Positions 8,136-16,154 of a stretch of DNA of 55,379 nt are shown piece after piece. Positions within the stretch are counted from its first letter, which is position 1. Each line of letters opens with the position of its first letter. Source of the stretch: Oscillospiraceae bacterium (lineage in GTDB: Bacteria > Bacillota > Clostridia > Oscillospirales > CAG-272); assembly GCA_015065075.1 (NCBI GenBank), contig SVRA01000005.1:1-55379 (forward strand). The letters are read 5' to 3'. Under the pieces are notes generated by a model. That model ran no database searches, had not been told where the DNA came from, and saw nothing but the letters and a program-made list of their open reading frames with translations. The position numbers and the translations under genes are program-made.

Positions 8136-9239
8136 ATGAAAAAATACGATTATCTGATCGTCGGCGCGGGACTGTTCGGTGCGGTTTTTGCGGAGCAGGC
8201 AAAGCAGCACGGAAAGAAAGTTCTCGTTATTGACCGCCGCGAGCATGTCGCAGGCAACGTGTATACCGAGTCCGTAGAGGGAATAAACGTTCATAAATAT
8301 GGCGCGCATATTTTCCACACCAACGACAAGGCGGTTTGGGAGTATGTAAACAGATTTGCGGATTTTAACCGTTATACAAACTCTCCCGTGGCAAACTACC
8401 GCGGAGAGTTGTACAGTCTGCCGTTCAATATGTACACCTTCAATAAGATGTGGGGAGTTGTCACTCCCGAAGAGGCGCAGACAAAGATCGAGGAGCAAAG
8501 AGCGGCGGCGGGAATAACCGAGCCGAAGAATCTCGAGGAGCAGGCAATCTCGCTTGTCGGCACGGACATATACGAAAAGCTTATAAAGGGATATACTGAA
8601 AAGCAGTGGGGCAGACCCTGCGATTCGCTTCCGACCTTTATAATCAAGCGTCTGCCCTGCAGATTTACCTTCGATAATAATTACTTTAACGCGAAATATC
8701 AGGGAATAGCCGAGGGCGGATATACGAAAATGGTTGAAAATATGCTCGACGGCATAGAGGTCAGACTTGGAGTTGATTTCCTTGAGAATAAAGACGAGCT
8801 TTGCGCGCTTGCCGAAACGGTCGTTTATACGGGCGCTATCGACGAGTATTACGGCTATAAGCTGGGCGCACTCGAATACCGCTCGGTAAGATTTGAGACC
8901 GAGGTGTTGGATAAGCCGAGCTTCCAGGGCAACGCCGTTGTCAATTACACCGACAGAGAGACCCCTTGGACAAGAATTATCGAGCATAAATTTTTCGAGT
9001 TCGGAGATCAGCCGAAGACGGTAATCAGCCGCGAATATAGCTCGGAGTGGACGGTTGGCGACGAACCCTATTATCCCGTCAACGACGAAAAGAATAGCGC
9101 ACTGTACGCGAAATATAAGGCACTTGCCGAGGCCGAGCAGGGAATCATCTTCGGCGGCAGACTCGGAGAATACAAATATTACGATATGGATACAGTGATA
9201 GCTTCCGCCTTGAAGCTGTCGAAAACTGTTTTGGAGTGA
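8136..9239 (+). CDS. glf: UDP-galactopyranose mutase
   Basis: 367 residues, ATG with AAGGAG upstream. This flavoenzyme isomerises UDP-Galp to UDP-Galf, the donor for galactofuranose in surface glycans. The N-terminal FAD fold is VGAGLFGAVFAEQ; further signatures are KYGAHIFHTND, SLPFNMYTFNKMWG, GYTEKQWGRP and the C-terminal GGRLGEYKYYDMD. Length is typical. The GT2 gene begins 4 bp after the stop, so the two form an operon that probably makes a galactofuranose-containing capsule, teichoic acid or exopolysaccharide. No other polysaccharide genes are adjacent. Confidence 0.96.
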   Translation: MKKYDYLIVGAGLFGAVFAEQAKQHGKKVLVIDRREHVAGNVYTESVEGINVHKYGAHIFHTNDKAVWEYVNRFADFNRYTNSPVANYRGELYSLPFNMYTFNKMWGVVTPEEAQTKIEEQRAAAGITEPKNLEEQAISLVGTDIYEKLIKGYTEKQWGRPCDSLPTFIIKRLPCRFTFDNNYFNAKYQGIAEGGYTKMVENMLDGIEVRLGVDFLENKDELCALAETVVYTGAIDEYYGYKLGALEYRSVRFETEVLDKPSFQGNAVVNYTDRETPWTRIIEHKFFEFGDQPKTVISREYSSEWTVGDEPYYPVNDEKNSALYAKYKALAEAEQGIIFGGRLGEYKYYDMDTVIASALKLSKTVLE

Positions 9240-9243
9240 AGAT

Positions 9244-10263
9244 ATGAATAATAAAAAATTACTTACCGTAACCGTTCCATGCTATAACTCAGAAGGATAT
9301 ATGCGTAAATGCGTCGATAGCTTGCTTGTCGGCGGAGAGAGAGTTGAGATAATCATCATCAACGACGGCTCAAAGGATGGCACAGGCGCTATCGCAGACG
9401 AGTACGCCGCAAAATATCCCGAGATCGTCAGAGTCGTTCATCAGGAAAACGGCGGTCACGGAGAGGGCATAAATCAGGGTCTCAAGAGAGCTACGGGCAT
9501 ATATTTCAAGGTCGTAGACAGCGACGACGTGCTCGACGAGAATCTGCCCTTGATGCTCGATAAGCTTGAAGAATGCGAAGCCCAGGGCGGAGTAGATCTT
9601 CTTGTGACCAATTATTTTTATGCCCATGAGGACGAAATTGGCGACCAGTCGATCTGTTATAAAAACGCATTGCCTGAAAACAGAATATTCACATGGGAGG
9701 AGACCCGTCGTTTCCGCCTTCGTCAGATGCTGACCATACACAGCTGCACATTCCGCACCGAGATCATGAGAAAGAGCGGAAAGGAGCTTCCGAAGCATAC
9801 CTTCTATGAGGACAACTATATGATCTGTCTGTCGCTGCCGCATGTTGAGAGAATGTATTATCTCAACAAGGATCTCTACCGCTATACCATCGGCAGAGAG
9901 GGTCAGTCGGTACAGCGCGATATCATCAAAAAGAGATATAAGCACCAGCTACTCAGTACAGTTCTGAGCTTTCAGAGCTGCCATATAGACGACTTGAAAT
10001 CTCGCAAGAAACGCAGATATATGAAGCACGAGCTCTTTATGATGCTCGGCATCTCGACGTTTGTAACCAGGGCTAATAAGACCAAGGAGACCGACGCGGA
10101 TCTCAAGCAAATGTGGGAGGATTGTAAGGCGTTTGACAAAAAGTACGGAAACTATTTCCGTTGGCGCACACCTCTTTTCTTCGCCAATATCCCGGGCGCA
10201 TTCGGTAGATGGCTCACGGGAGTTTTCTACGCTATCTCCAATAAGATCGTAAGATACTATTAA
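9244..10263 (+). CDS. Family 2 glycosyltransferase
   Basis: 339 residues. The N-terminal GT-A fold shows TVTVPCYNSEGYMRKCVDSLL, IIINDGSKDGTG and the metal-binding VVDSDDVLDEN. The middle region RTEIMRKSGKELPKHTFYEDNYM is typical of inverting cell-surface GT2 enzymes. The C-terminus is basic with a hydrophobic stretch near residues 315-335 that may associate with the membrane. It is translationally coupled to glf, so a sugar acceptor in a galactofuranose-containing glycan is plausible, but the donor specificity cannot be read from sequence. Confidence 0.88.
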   Translation: MNNKKLLTVTVPCYNSEGYMRKCVDSLLVGGERVEIIIINDGSKDGTGAIADEYAAKYPEIVRVVHQENGGHGEGINQGLKRATGIYFKVVDSDDVLDENLPLMLDKLEECEAQGGVDLLVTNYFYAHEDEIGDQSICYKNALPENRIFTWEETRRFRLRQMLTIHSCTFRTEIMRKSGKELPKHTFYEDNYMICLSLPHVERMYYLNKDLYRYTIGREGQSVQRDIIKKRYKHQLLSTVLSFQSCHIDDLKSRKKRRYMKHELFMMLGISTFVTRANKTKETDADLKQMWEDCKAFDKKYGNYFRWRTPLFFANIPGAFGRWLTGVFYAISNKIVRYY

Positions 10264-10269
10264 AATGAC

Positions 10270-10299
10270 AAAAGCGCTTACAATTCGTAAGCGCTTTTT
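10270..10299 (+). terminator. Terminator of the glf-GT operon
   Basis: A 12-bp perfect hairpin (10270-10281 with 10287-10298, five-base loop) ending in a T run, 7 bp after the glycosyltransferase stop. Confidence 0.85.
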
Positions 10300-10302
10300 G
10301 CT

Positions 10303-10334
10303 GAAAAACGGGAGAAGGATTTTATCCTTCTCCC
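10303..10334 (-). terminator. Terminator of the CD1247-like gene
   Basis: Hairpin arms 10310-10320 and 10324-10334 (11 bp). On the minus strand it is followed by GTTTTTC, so it ends transcription coming from 10813. Confidence 0.7.
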
Positions 10335-10351
10335 AATTTATTAACTGATTA

Positions 10352-10813
10352 TTATTCAGCAGGATTTACGTCGTCGTCCTCAACGATGCAACCGAGCTCG
10401 CTACCGCAAGCAGGGCAAGCAAGATCCTCAGCGTTTACCGACTCGTCGAAGCAAACGGTCTCACCGCAAGAGGGGCAAACTATCTCGAAATAGTCCTCAT
10501 CGTCGCAGTATTCGCATTCGCCGCAAAGCTCGCACTCGTCGCACTCGCCGTCGCATTCCTCGTCATCCCACTCGTCGTCATCCTCGTCCTCGTCGAGAAG
10601 AACCTCCTCAACGTCGCCGAGATCCTCGTCGAGCTCCTCACAGTAATCGAAGAGATCCTCAACGTCAGCCTCAAGCTCGGAGAGCTCCTCAGCCATATCG
10701 GAGCAGAGATCAAGAAGAGCCTTGATGATCTTTGCCTCAGCAGTATCCTTCTTGTCGAATTCGAGACCTTCGCAAAGGCCCTTGATGTATGCAGTCTTTT
10801 CAGTAAGTGTCAT
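10352..10813 (-). CDS. CD1247-like acidic protein with C-terminal zinc ribbon
   Basis: 153 residues. The N-terminal ~45 residues (EKTAYIKGLCEGLEFDKKDTAEAKIIKALLDL) match the CD1247 N-terminal domain seen in clostridia. A long Asp/Glu-rich coiled segment follows (about 50-85), and the rest is rich in cysteines: ECDECELCGECEYC plus a canonical zinc ribbon CPSCGETVCF...CPACG. Overall charge is extremely acidic. Function is unknown. It lies downstream of efp with a terminator-like hairpin between them, a common neighbourhood in this class. ATG with AGAGGA upstream. Confidence 0.8.
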   Translation of the reverse strand: MTLTEKTAYIKGLCEGLEFDKKDTAEAKIIKALLDLCSDMAEELSELEADVEDLFDYCEELDEDLGDVEEVLLDEDEDDDEWDDEECDGECDECELCGECEYCDDEDYFEIVCPSCGETVCFDESVNAEDLACPACGSELGCIVEDDDVNPAE

Positions 10814-10862
10814 TTTATTATCCTCTTTTCTATTTTTCTATAATTTTTTACTATAACAGCAT

Positions 10863-10906
10863 AAAACGGGAGTCTGTGCACGATTTGTACAAAAGCCTCC
10901 CGTTTT
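10863..10906 (-). terminator. Terminator of efp
   Basis: Ten-base arms AAAACGGGAG and CTCCCGTTTT enclose a 24-base loop that holds a small internal pairing. It reads as a terminator downstream of efp on the minus strand. Confidence 0.6.
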
Positions 10907-10920
10907 ATTGGTTTCAGAAA

Positions 10921-11478
10921 TTAAGCACGGGACAGATATTCACCCGTACGAGTGTCGATCTTGAGCATATCGCCAACGTTGATGAAAAGCGGAACCTTGA
11001 TAACCGCACCGGTCTCAAGAGTTGCGGGCTTCAATGTGTTGGTCGCGGTGTTACCTGCGAAACCGGGATCGGTCTCGGTAACCTCGAGCTCAACGAAGGT
11101 GGGAGCCTCAACGCCGAATACGTTGCCCTTGTAGGAAATGATCTTGCACATCATTTCTTCCTTAACGAACTTGAAGGCATCGCCGAGCTTGTCTCTGTTA
11201 AGAGGAAGCATGTCGAAGGTCTCCATGTCCATAAAATAGTAAAGATCGCCATCGGTGTAGGAGTACTGCATATCCTTTCTCTCGATATAAGCATTCTCAT
11301 ACTTGTCCGTAGGGCTGAAAGTTTTCTCGATAACTGCACCGGAAATAACGTTCTTAAGCTTTGTACGAACGAAAGCCGCACCCTTGCCGGGTTTTACGTG
11401 CTGGAATTCGATAACCTGATAAACGTTACCATCCATTTCAAAAGTTATACCGTTTTTAAAATCACCGGCTACTACCAT
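10921..11478 (-). CDS. efp: Translation elongation factor P
   Basis: 185 residues, the standard length of three-beta-barrel EF-P. It relieves ribosome stalling at polyproline. The loop [15 protein letters not shown] carries Lys32 at the tip, the residue modified in other bacteria. The signature [25 protein letters not shown] lies in the C-terminal OB domains. The start [10 protein letters not shown] has a purine-rich ribosome-binding site (TTTGGAGGTAAAC on the minus strand). A sigma-A promoter lies directly upstream. No EpmA/B or YmfI modification gene is nearby. Confidence 0.97.
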   Translation of the reverse strand: MVVAGDFKNGITFEMDGNVYQVIEFQHVKPGKGAAFVRTKLKNVISGAVIEKTFSPTDKYENAYIERKDMQYSYTDGDLYYFMDMETFDMLPLNRDKLGDAFKFVKEEMMCKIISYKGNVFGVEAPTFVELEVTETDPGFAGNTATNTLKPATLETGAVIKVPLFINVGDMLKIDTRTGEYLSRA

Positions 11479-11532
11479 AAAAGTTTACCTCCAAATAAGC
11501 ACCAAAATATAGTCGTGCATAGTTTACATTTC

Positions 11533-11561
11533 ATTATATAACATAATTGATCATTTTTCAA
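11533..11561 (-). promoter_or_regulatory. Sigma-A promoter for efp
   Basis: On the minus strand: TTGAAA (11561-11556), 17-bp spacer, TATAAT (11538-11533), 55 bp upstream of the efp ATG. Confidence 0.7.
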
Positions 11562-11608
11562 GGGGAGACAGACCGAATTTTGTAAATTTTCTGTTACAAT
11601 CAGCGAAA

Positions 11609-12169
11609 TCAAGCATTTTTTCGCAACTCATAACGCTCAAAGACCGTTCCGTCAAGCTCCTTGATCTCAAAAATGCCGCCCTCGTAGACTCCGTAGGTCT
11701 TTGGATTGTTGTTCTTCGGCAGGCTGACCGACCCCGGATTGATGCAGATCACACCGCCCACCTCTTTAAGACCGAGCACGTGCGTGTGACCGTATAAAAA
11801 CACCGTCCCACTCGGCAAGGGTGGCAGATTTTCGGGCGAATATTTGTGCCCGTGAGACATAAATAAGCTCAATTTTGCCTCGCCGTCATAGACCCACGCC
11901 GTGTCCGAAAGTATAGGGAAGTTAAGCACCATCTGATCCACCTCTGTGTCACAGTTGCCTCTGACACAAATAAGCTTGTCCGCCGCGGCGTTGAGCATTC
12001 CGATCACTTCCTTCGGCGCGTAGCCCTCGGGCAGATCGTTCCTCGGCCCGTGATAAAGCAGATCGCCGAGAAGCAGTATTTTTTCGGCAGATTCGCGAGC
12101 CGCCGCGTCAAGCATGGCGCGACAGCACGCCGCGTCTCCGTGTATATCCGATGCAATCAAAAGTTTCAT
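11609..12169 (-). CDS. YfcE/MJ0936-family metallophosphoesterase
   Basis: 186 residues. All dinuclear-metal motifs are present in order: SDIHGD (about 8-13), GDLLYHGPRND (35-45), GNCD (70-73), SHGHKY (104-109) and GHTH (127-130). The family hydrolyses phosphodiesters in vitro (YfcE); the physiological substrate is unknown. ATG preceded by GGAAAGGAAA on the minus strand. It is separated from the upstream flavin reductase gene by dispersed repeat copy B and is probably transcribed independently or by read-through. Confidence 0.9.
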   Translation of the reverse strand: MKLLIASDIHGDAACCRAMLDAAARESAEKILLLGDLLYHGPRNDLPEGYAPKEVIGMLNAAADKLICVRGNCDTEVDQMVLNFPILSDTAWVYDGEAKLSLFMSHGHKYSPENLPPLPSGTVFLYGHTHVLGLKEVGGVICINPGSVSLPKNNNPKTYGVYEGGIFEIKELDGTVFERYELRKNA

Positions 12170-12184
12170 AGTAAGATTTCCTTT

Positions 12185-12297
12185 CCGGAGGGATGCGTGA
12201 GGGGAACTTTTGAAAAAGTTCCCCTCGACCCCTCAAAACTTCCCATAGGATAGAGATTAATTCTACGGCTTGGGTTTTAAAGTATTACAGCAAAAAG
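12185..12297 (+). repeat. Dispersed structured repeat, copy B
   Basis: Same element as 2886-2990. A 13-bp hairpin (12199-12211 with 12214-12226) is followed by the tail GACCCCTCAAAACTTCCCAT, AGGATAGAGATTAATTCTACGG, GGGTTTTAAAG. The hairpin arm sequence differs from copy A (GAGGGGAAC versus AAGGAAAC) while pairing is kept, which points to a conserved structure. Confidence 0.8.
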
Positions 12298-12301
12298 AGC
12301 T

Positions 12302-12814
12302 TTACTTTTTTACAAGTATTTTTTCAATCTCGAGAATGTAAAAACGGTGGTAATCGCCGTTATAATGAGAGAGCATGCTGCGATCGACAAATTTGTCTTC
12401 CTTAAGGTCGTCGGCATAGAGCTTTCTGCATATCATTATCACGTCAGACTCTGCGATCGCGGGAACGCCGTCAAAGCTTTCTGTCGAAAGACCGCACTCC
12501 TTGAGCTTGTCGCGATCACGTCCCGACTCTTTGCCGCAAAACGCGAGCGCCTTGCGGAATTCTTCTCCGAGAAAGCACAGAGAGATTTTTTCGCTTTCCT
12601 CAACCAGACCGTAGGTGTATCTCTGCGGACGGATGTATGCGGTCGCCACGGGCTTGTTCCAGAGTATGCCCAAGCCGCCCCAGCTTGCGGTCATGGCGCT
12701 CGCACCGCTCTCCTTCGAGCCGTCAGGAGCGCAGATAAGCATCCAATCCTTTCCGATAAGACGAAAAGGGGAGCGATCAAACTCATCGGGAGTTAACTGA
12801 ATAAAAGAGTTCAT
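12302..12814 (-). CDS. Flavin reductase-like (FMN-binding) domain protein
   Basis: 170 residues. DWMLICAPDG, ASAMTASWGGLGILWNKPVATAYIRPQRYTY and FCGKESGRDRDK match the flavin reductase-like split-barrel family, in which the conserved Thr/Ser-Trp loop binds FMN. Whether it reduces flavin, is a flavoredoxin or does something else is not evident. ATG with GGAGG 6 bp upstream, and a good promoter lies 70 bp upstream. No oxygenase or obvious electron partner is adjacent. Confidence 0.8.
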   Translation of the reverse strand: MNSFIQLTPDEFDRSPFRLIGKDWMLICAPDGSKESGASAMTASWGGLGILWNKPVATAYIRPQRYTYGLVEESEKISLCFLGEEFRKALAFCGKESGRDRDKLKECGLSTESFDGVPAIAESDVIMICRKLYADDLKEDKFVDRSMLSHYNGDYHRFYILEIEKILVKK

Positions 12815-12885
12815 TTTTGCCTCCGTTCCGCCGCGTTCGCGGCATAAATGCGCAATATCTGTAAAGGAAATGCGCCGTTTTCTTT

Positions 12886-12914
12886 ATTTTAGCACAAAAA
12901 GCACGCGATTGCAA
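12886..12914 (-). promoter_or_regulatory. Sigma-A promoter for the flavin reductase-like gene
   Basis: Minus strand: TTGCAA (12914-12909), 17-bp spacer, TAAAAT (12891-12886). Confidence 0.6.
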
Positions 12915-12974
12915 GCGATTATTTGAAATCCTTTTTATTATATGCAAATTCGCCTTGAAAGTTTCTGAAATCTG

Positions 12975-13003
12975 TTGACAACGCCTTGACAATATGCTAA
13001 AAT
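12975..13003 (+). promoter_or_regulatory. Sigma-A promoter for the GH35 beta-galactosidase
   Basis: TTGACA (12975-12980), 17-bp spacer, TAAAAT (12998-13003), 44 bp upstream of the ATG. The region just downstream contains ACCGATAGGGTCAGTTTTCAG, which could hold an operator, but no clear palindrome was found. Confidence 0.75.
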
Positions 13004-13047
13004 TAGTCGACCGATAGGGTCAGTTTTCAGACCGAAGGAGATGCACA

Positions 13048-14814
13048 ATGAGTATCTTAAGCTACAAGGGCAAACAATTTTATATGGACGGCGAGCCCTT
13101 CACCGTCATCTCGGGTGCAATGCACTATTTCAGAATACCGCAGGAATATTGGTACGACCGCTTGCTCAAGCTCAAGGAGTGCGGCTTTAACTGTGTAGAG
13201 ACCTACACCTGCTGGAATCTTCACGAGCGCGAGGAGGGTAAATTCGATTTCTCGGGCATGCTCGACATCGAAAAATATATAGAGACCGCCTCAAGCCTCG
13301 GACTTTACGTCATTCTCCGTCCGGGTCCCTACATCTGCGCAGAGTGGGATTTCGGAGGTCTGCCCGCGTGGCTTCTGAAGTATCCCGATATGGCGTTGCG
13401 CTGCAACGACGAGCTTTATCTTTCCAAGGTCCGCAGATATTACAAGGAGCTTCTCGGAAGAATAAGACCTTATCTCGCGGTCAACGGCGGAAATATCGTG
13501 ATGCTCCAGGTCGAAAACGAGTACGGAAGCTACGGAAACGATAAAGACTATCTGCACGCGGTTCTTGATATGTATAAGGAGTTTGACGCCGACTGCCTTT
13601 TCTTTACGTCGGACGGCCCCTGCTACAGTATGCTTACGGGCGGCACTCTGCCCGGCGAGTGCATCAGCGTCGCGAACTTCGGCTCAAGGCCCGAGGAGCA
13701 GAGCGCGGTAATGTTCGAATATTTCCCCGACCAGCCCTTTATGTGCGGAGAATATTGGAACGGTTGGTTTGACCATTGGGGAGTTGAGCACCACCGCAGA
13801 CCCGCAGAGGAGATCGTCTCGGACTTCAAGACCTTTATGGACAACGATTGGTCGATAAACGTCTATATGTTCCACGGCGGCACGAATTTCGGCTTCACCA
13901 ACGGCGCGAATTATACCGACAGATACCTTGCAACGATCACAAGCTACGATTACGGCGCGCTTCTGACCGAGGCGGGCGACCGAACCGACGCTTATTATAA
14001 ATTCCGCGACATCCTTGTCGAAAAATACGGCGATAAGGTTCCCGCGATCACAGCCAAGGAGACCGAAAAAGCGGCTTACGGCAAGGTCGAGCTGACCGAG
14101 AGCGCAAGGCTCTTTGATAACCTCGAAAACCTTTCCGCACCCGTCCACGTCGCCGCACCGAAGTTTATGGAGAGCATCGGTCAGGATTTCGGATATATCC
14201 TTTATAGAACCACTGTCAAGGGCCCTACAAACGATTGGTTACTCAACTTCGAGCACGTGCACGATCGCGCGCAGGTCTTTGTCGACGGTGAATATAAGGC
14301 GACATATATGCGCAGCACGGAGCTTCCCGACGAGCAAAAGGTCAAGCTCCCGATGACGTACGGCGAACAAAGACGGCTCGACATCCTTGTTGAAAATATG
14401 GGAAGAATAAATTACGGACCGAAGATGAGAGACCAAAAGGGCGCAGTCGGAATGCGTTTCGGTCTGCAAAATCACTTTGGCTGGGATATGTACGCGCTTC
14501 CTATGACTGACCTCTCCCTCCTCGAATACAAGAAGACAGACGGAGAGAAGACAGAAGGCCCCGTATTCCTGCGCGGAAGCCTTGAGATCAACGGCACGCC
14601 AAAGGATACCTTCCTGCGCCTCGACGGCTTTGAGAAGGGCTTTGTTACCGTCAACGGCTTCAATCTCGGCAGATATTGGAGGGTAGGACCTACCAAAACG
14701 CTCTACGTTCCGGCACCGATGCTCCGCGAGGGCAAAAACGAGATCGTTGTCTTCGAGTCTGACGGCACAAGCACAACCACAATAGAATTTTTCGCCGAGC
14801 CCGACCTCGGATAA
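13048..14814 (+). CDS. GH35 beta-galactosidase, cytoplasmic
   Basis: 588 residues. The TIM barrel at residues 1-320 carries the GH35 hallmarks: ISGAMHYFRIP near the start, RPGPYICAEWDFGGLP, the acid/base Glu158 in VENEYGSYG and the nucleophile Glu235 in GEYWNGWFDHWG, plus FHGGTNFGFTNGAN. C-terminal jelly-roll domains include NGFNLGRYWRVGPTKTLYVP. There is no signal peptide, so it should act on imported galactosides. ATG with GAAGGAG upstream, its own promoter and terminator, so it is monocistronic. Together with the transporter-GH2 fusion at 37.7 kb it suggests use of beta-galactosides. Confidence 0.95.
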   Translation: MSILSYKGKQFYMDGEPFTVISGAMHYFRIPQEYWYDRLLKLKECGFNCVETYTCWNLHEREEGKFDFSGMLDIEKYIETASSLGLYVILRPGPYICAEWDFGGLPAWLLKYPDMALRCNDELYLSKVRRYYKELLGRIRPYLAVNGGNIVMLQVENEYGSYGNDKDYLHAVLDMYKEFDADCLFFTSDGPCYSMLTGGTLPGECISVANFGSRPEEQSAVMFEYFPDQPFMCGEYWNGWFDHWGVEHHRRPAEEIVSDFKTFMDNDWSINVYMFHGGTNFGFTNGANYTDRYLATITSYDYGALLTEAGDRTDAYYKFRDILVEKYGDKVPAITAKETEKAAYGKVELTESARLFDNLENLSAPVHVAAPKFMESIGQDFGYILYRTTVKGPTNDWLLNFEHVHDRAQVFVDGEYKATYMRSTELPDEQKVKLPMTYGEQRRLDILVENMGRINYGPKMRDQKGAVGMRFGLQNHFGWDMYALPMTDLSLLEYKKTDGEKTEGPVFLRGSLEINGTPKDTFLRLDGFEKGFVTVNGFNLGRYWRVGPTKTLYVPAPMLREGKNEIVVFESDGTSTTTIEFFAEPDLG

Positions 14815-14816
14815 TA

Positions 14817-14858
14817 AAAAAGCATCGGAGCACCCACACGGGTGCTCCGATGCTTTTT
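14817..14858. terminator. Bidirectional terminator between GH35 and DHHW genes
   Basis: A 19-bp perfect hairpin (14817-14835 with 14840-14858) beginning with AAAAA and ending with TTTTT; it serves both convergent genes. Confidence 0.92.
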
Positions 14859-14861
14859 GTG

Positions 14862-16139
14862 TTACTGAAGAATATCCGCAAGCTCGGAAAGTCTTGTAGA
14901 GGTCGAGGTGTTGCTGACTACGTTGAGGAAAAGCACGTCGTCAATGCCGCCTTCAATGACAAAATCGGCAAGATCGCTCGACCAGTAGCGGTAGTCGATA
15001 ACGTAAACGTATTCGTAGGAATCAACGAGGAAGGGAATGAAAGCATTTCCGTAGGATTCCTTTACCACAACGATCGACGAGCCGTCACTGATACTCGGAT
15101 TGTGTATCTCAGAGAGCGGATTGTCACCTGCGATAAAGCAGTTGTACTTCGCGCCCGCGGCGGGATACCATGAGTTAGTTTGTTTGTTAACCACCTGATA
15201 TTTCACTACGTTGCCGCCGCGCTCGGTGACCGTAATTTCGTTAGTTCCCATCGGCACGAAGGCCTCGACAAAATCGGGGTTGTTCTTCATCGCCGCAGGC
15301 TGATTTGCCTCGGAATAAAGAGTGCCGAGGAATCCGTCGAATCGCAAACTTTCATAGGACTCAAGCGCAGTCGGCTCGATGCCCTTTGCCTCGCAGAACG
15401 CGACGAATGCGTAATATGCTCCGCGCGCAGTCCAGTGATGGTCTGTGCGGAAGTAGAGATATTCGCCGTTGTGCGCTCGCATCTCGCTCAGCGCATCCAC
15501 GGAGGTGACACTGTCGGAAAGCAGGGAATACATATAATCTATCGCCTTTTCTCCATCCGAGGCGCCGTATTTTTGCGCGGTCTCGACCGAAAGTGCGATC
15601 TGATAGTGAAGCGGTGCGATAAGATCGTAGACCTGCGCCTTGCCGTCCACACGAGTCGCGAAATTATTGATCAAGGCGACGTATGACTTTGAATTCTGCT
15701 CGTTAAACGAGTAAAGCTGGTAAGCGACGTCGGCGTTGACGTAAAGCCCGCTCACCTTTTCGCCCGAACCGTCGTCGGTCGGATTGAAGACAACGTCCGA
15801 GGGGTCGGACGGAGTGTCGGGAATGTCGTCGGCATCGCCGCCCATAACGATCTGCTCGCTGTTGAAGCCGTAGAGAGACTCAAGCGAGCTGTTTGCGCTT
15901 ATCATGCCCTCGCGGAGAGGGTAGGTGTCGGCAAACCAAAGGCTGACCTGACTCGTAAACTCGCCCGAGAGAAAGGACTCGAGCGTAAATTCGGGAAATT
16001 TGGTAAGCTCGCGCTTTTCGGTCTCCGAGACCGTCGGTCTGAGGAAAAAGAGCAGACCGATAAACGCGAAAATCGCCATCACCGCTACAAAGAGGGCGGT
16101 CTTTATGGCATCTGTTTTGCTTTTGAAATTGTTTTCCAT
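14862..16139 (-). CDS. DHHW/AlgX-like SGNH-fold O-acyltransferase partner
   Basis: 425 residues. An N-terminal transmembrane helix (about 14-34) leads to an extracellular domain. KRELTKFPEFT and the invariant FRTDHHWTARGAYYAF motif identify the DHHW family, related to AlgJ/AlgX, whose Asp-His pair sits in an SGNH-hydrolase-like active site. An Asp/Pro-rich linker (about 100-125) is low complexity. It is encoded 15 bp downstream of an MBOAT gene with GGGAGG before the ATG. By analogy the pair moves acyl (often acetyl) groups across the membrane onto a surface polysaccharide or peptidoglycan; the acceptor is unknown. Confidence 0.87.
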   Translation of the reverse strand: MENNFKSKTDAIKTALFVAVMAIFAFIGLLFFLRPTVSETEKRELTKFPEFTLESFLSGEFTSQVSLWFADTYPLREGMISANSSLESLYGFNSEQIVMGGDADDIPDTPSDPSDVVFNPTDDGSGEKVSGLYVNADVAYQLYSFNEQNSKSYVALINNFATRVDGKAQVYDLIAPLHYQIALSVETAQKYGASDGEKAIDYMYSLLSDSVTSVDALSEMRAHNGEYLYFRTDHHWTARGAYYAFVAFCEAKGIEPTALESYESLRFDGFLGTLYSEANQPAAMKNNPDFVEAFVPMGTNEITVTERGGNVVKYQVVNKQTNSWYPAAGAKYNCFIAGDNPLSEIHNPSISDGSSIVVVKESYGNAFIPFLVDSYEYVYVIDYRYWSSDLADFVIEGGIDDVLFLNVVSNTSTSTRLSELADILQ

Positions 16140-16154
16140 TCTGACCTCCCCGAA

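Noticed and set aside
10807..11541. A 244-codon plus-strand frame over efp
   Set aside because: The minus strand encodes an unmistakable EF-P with promoter and terminator.
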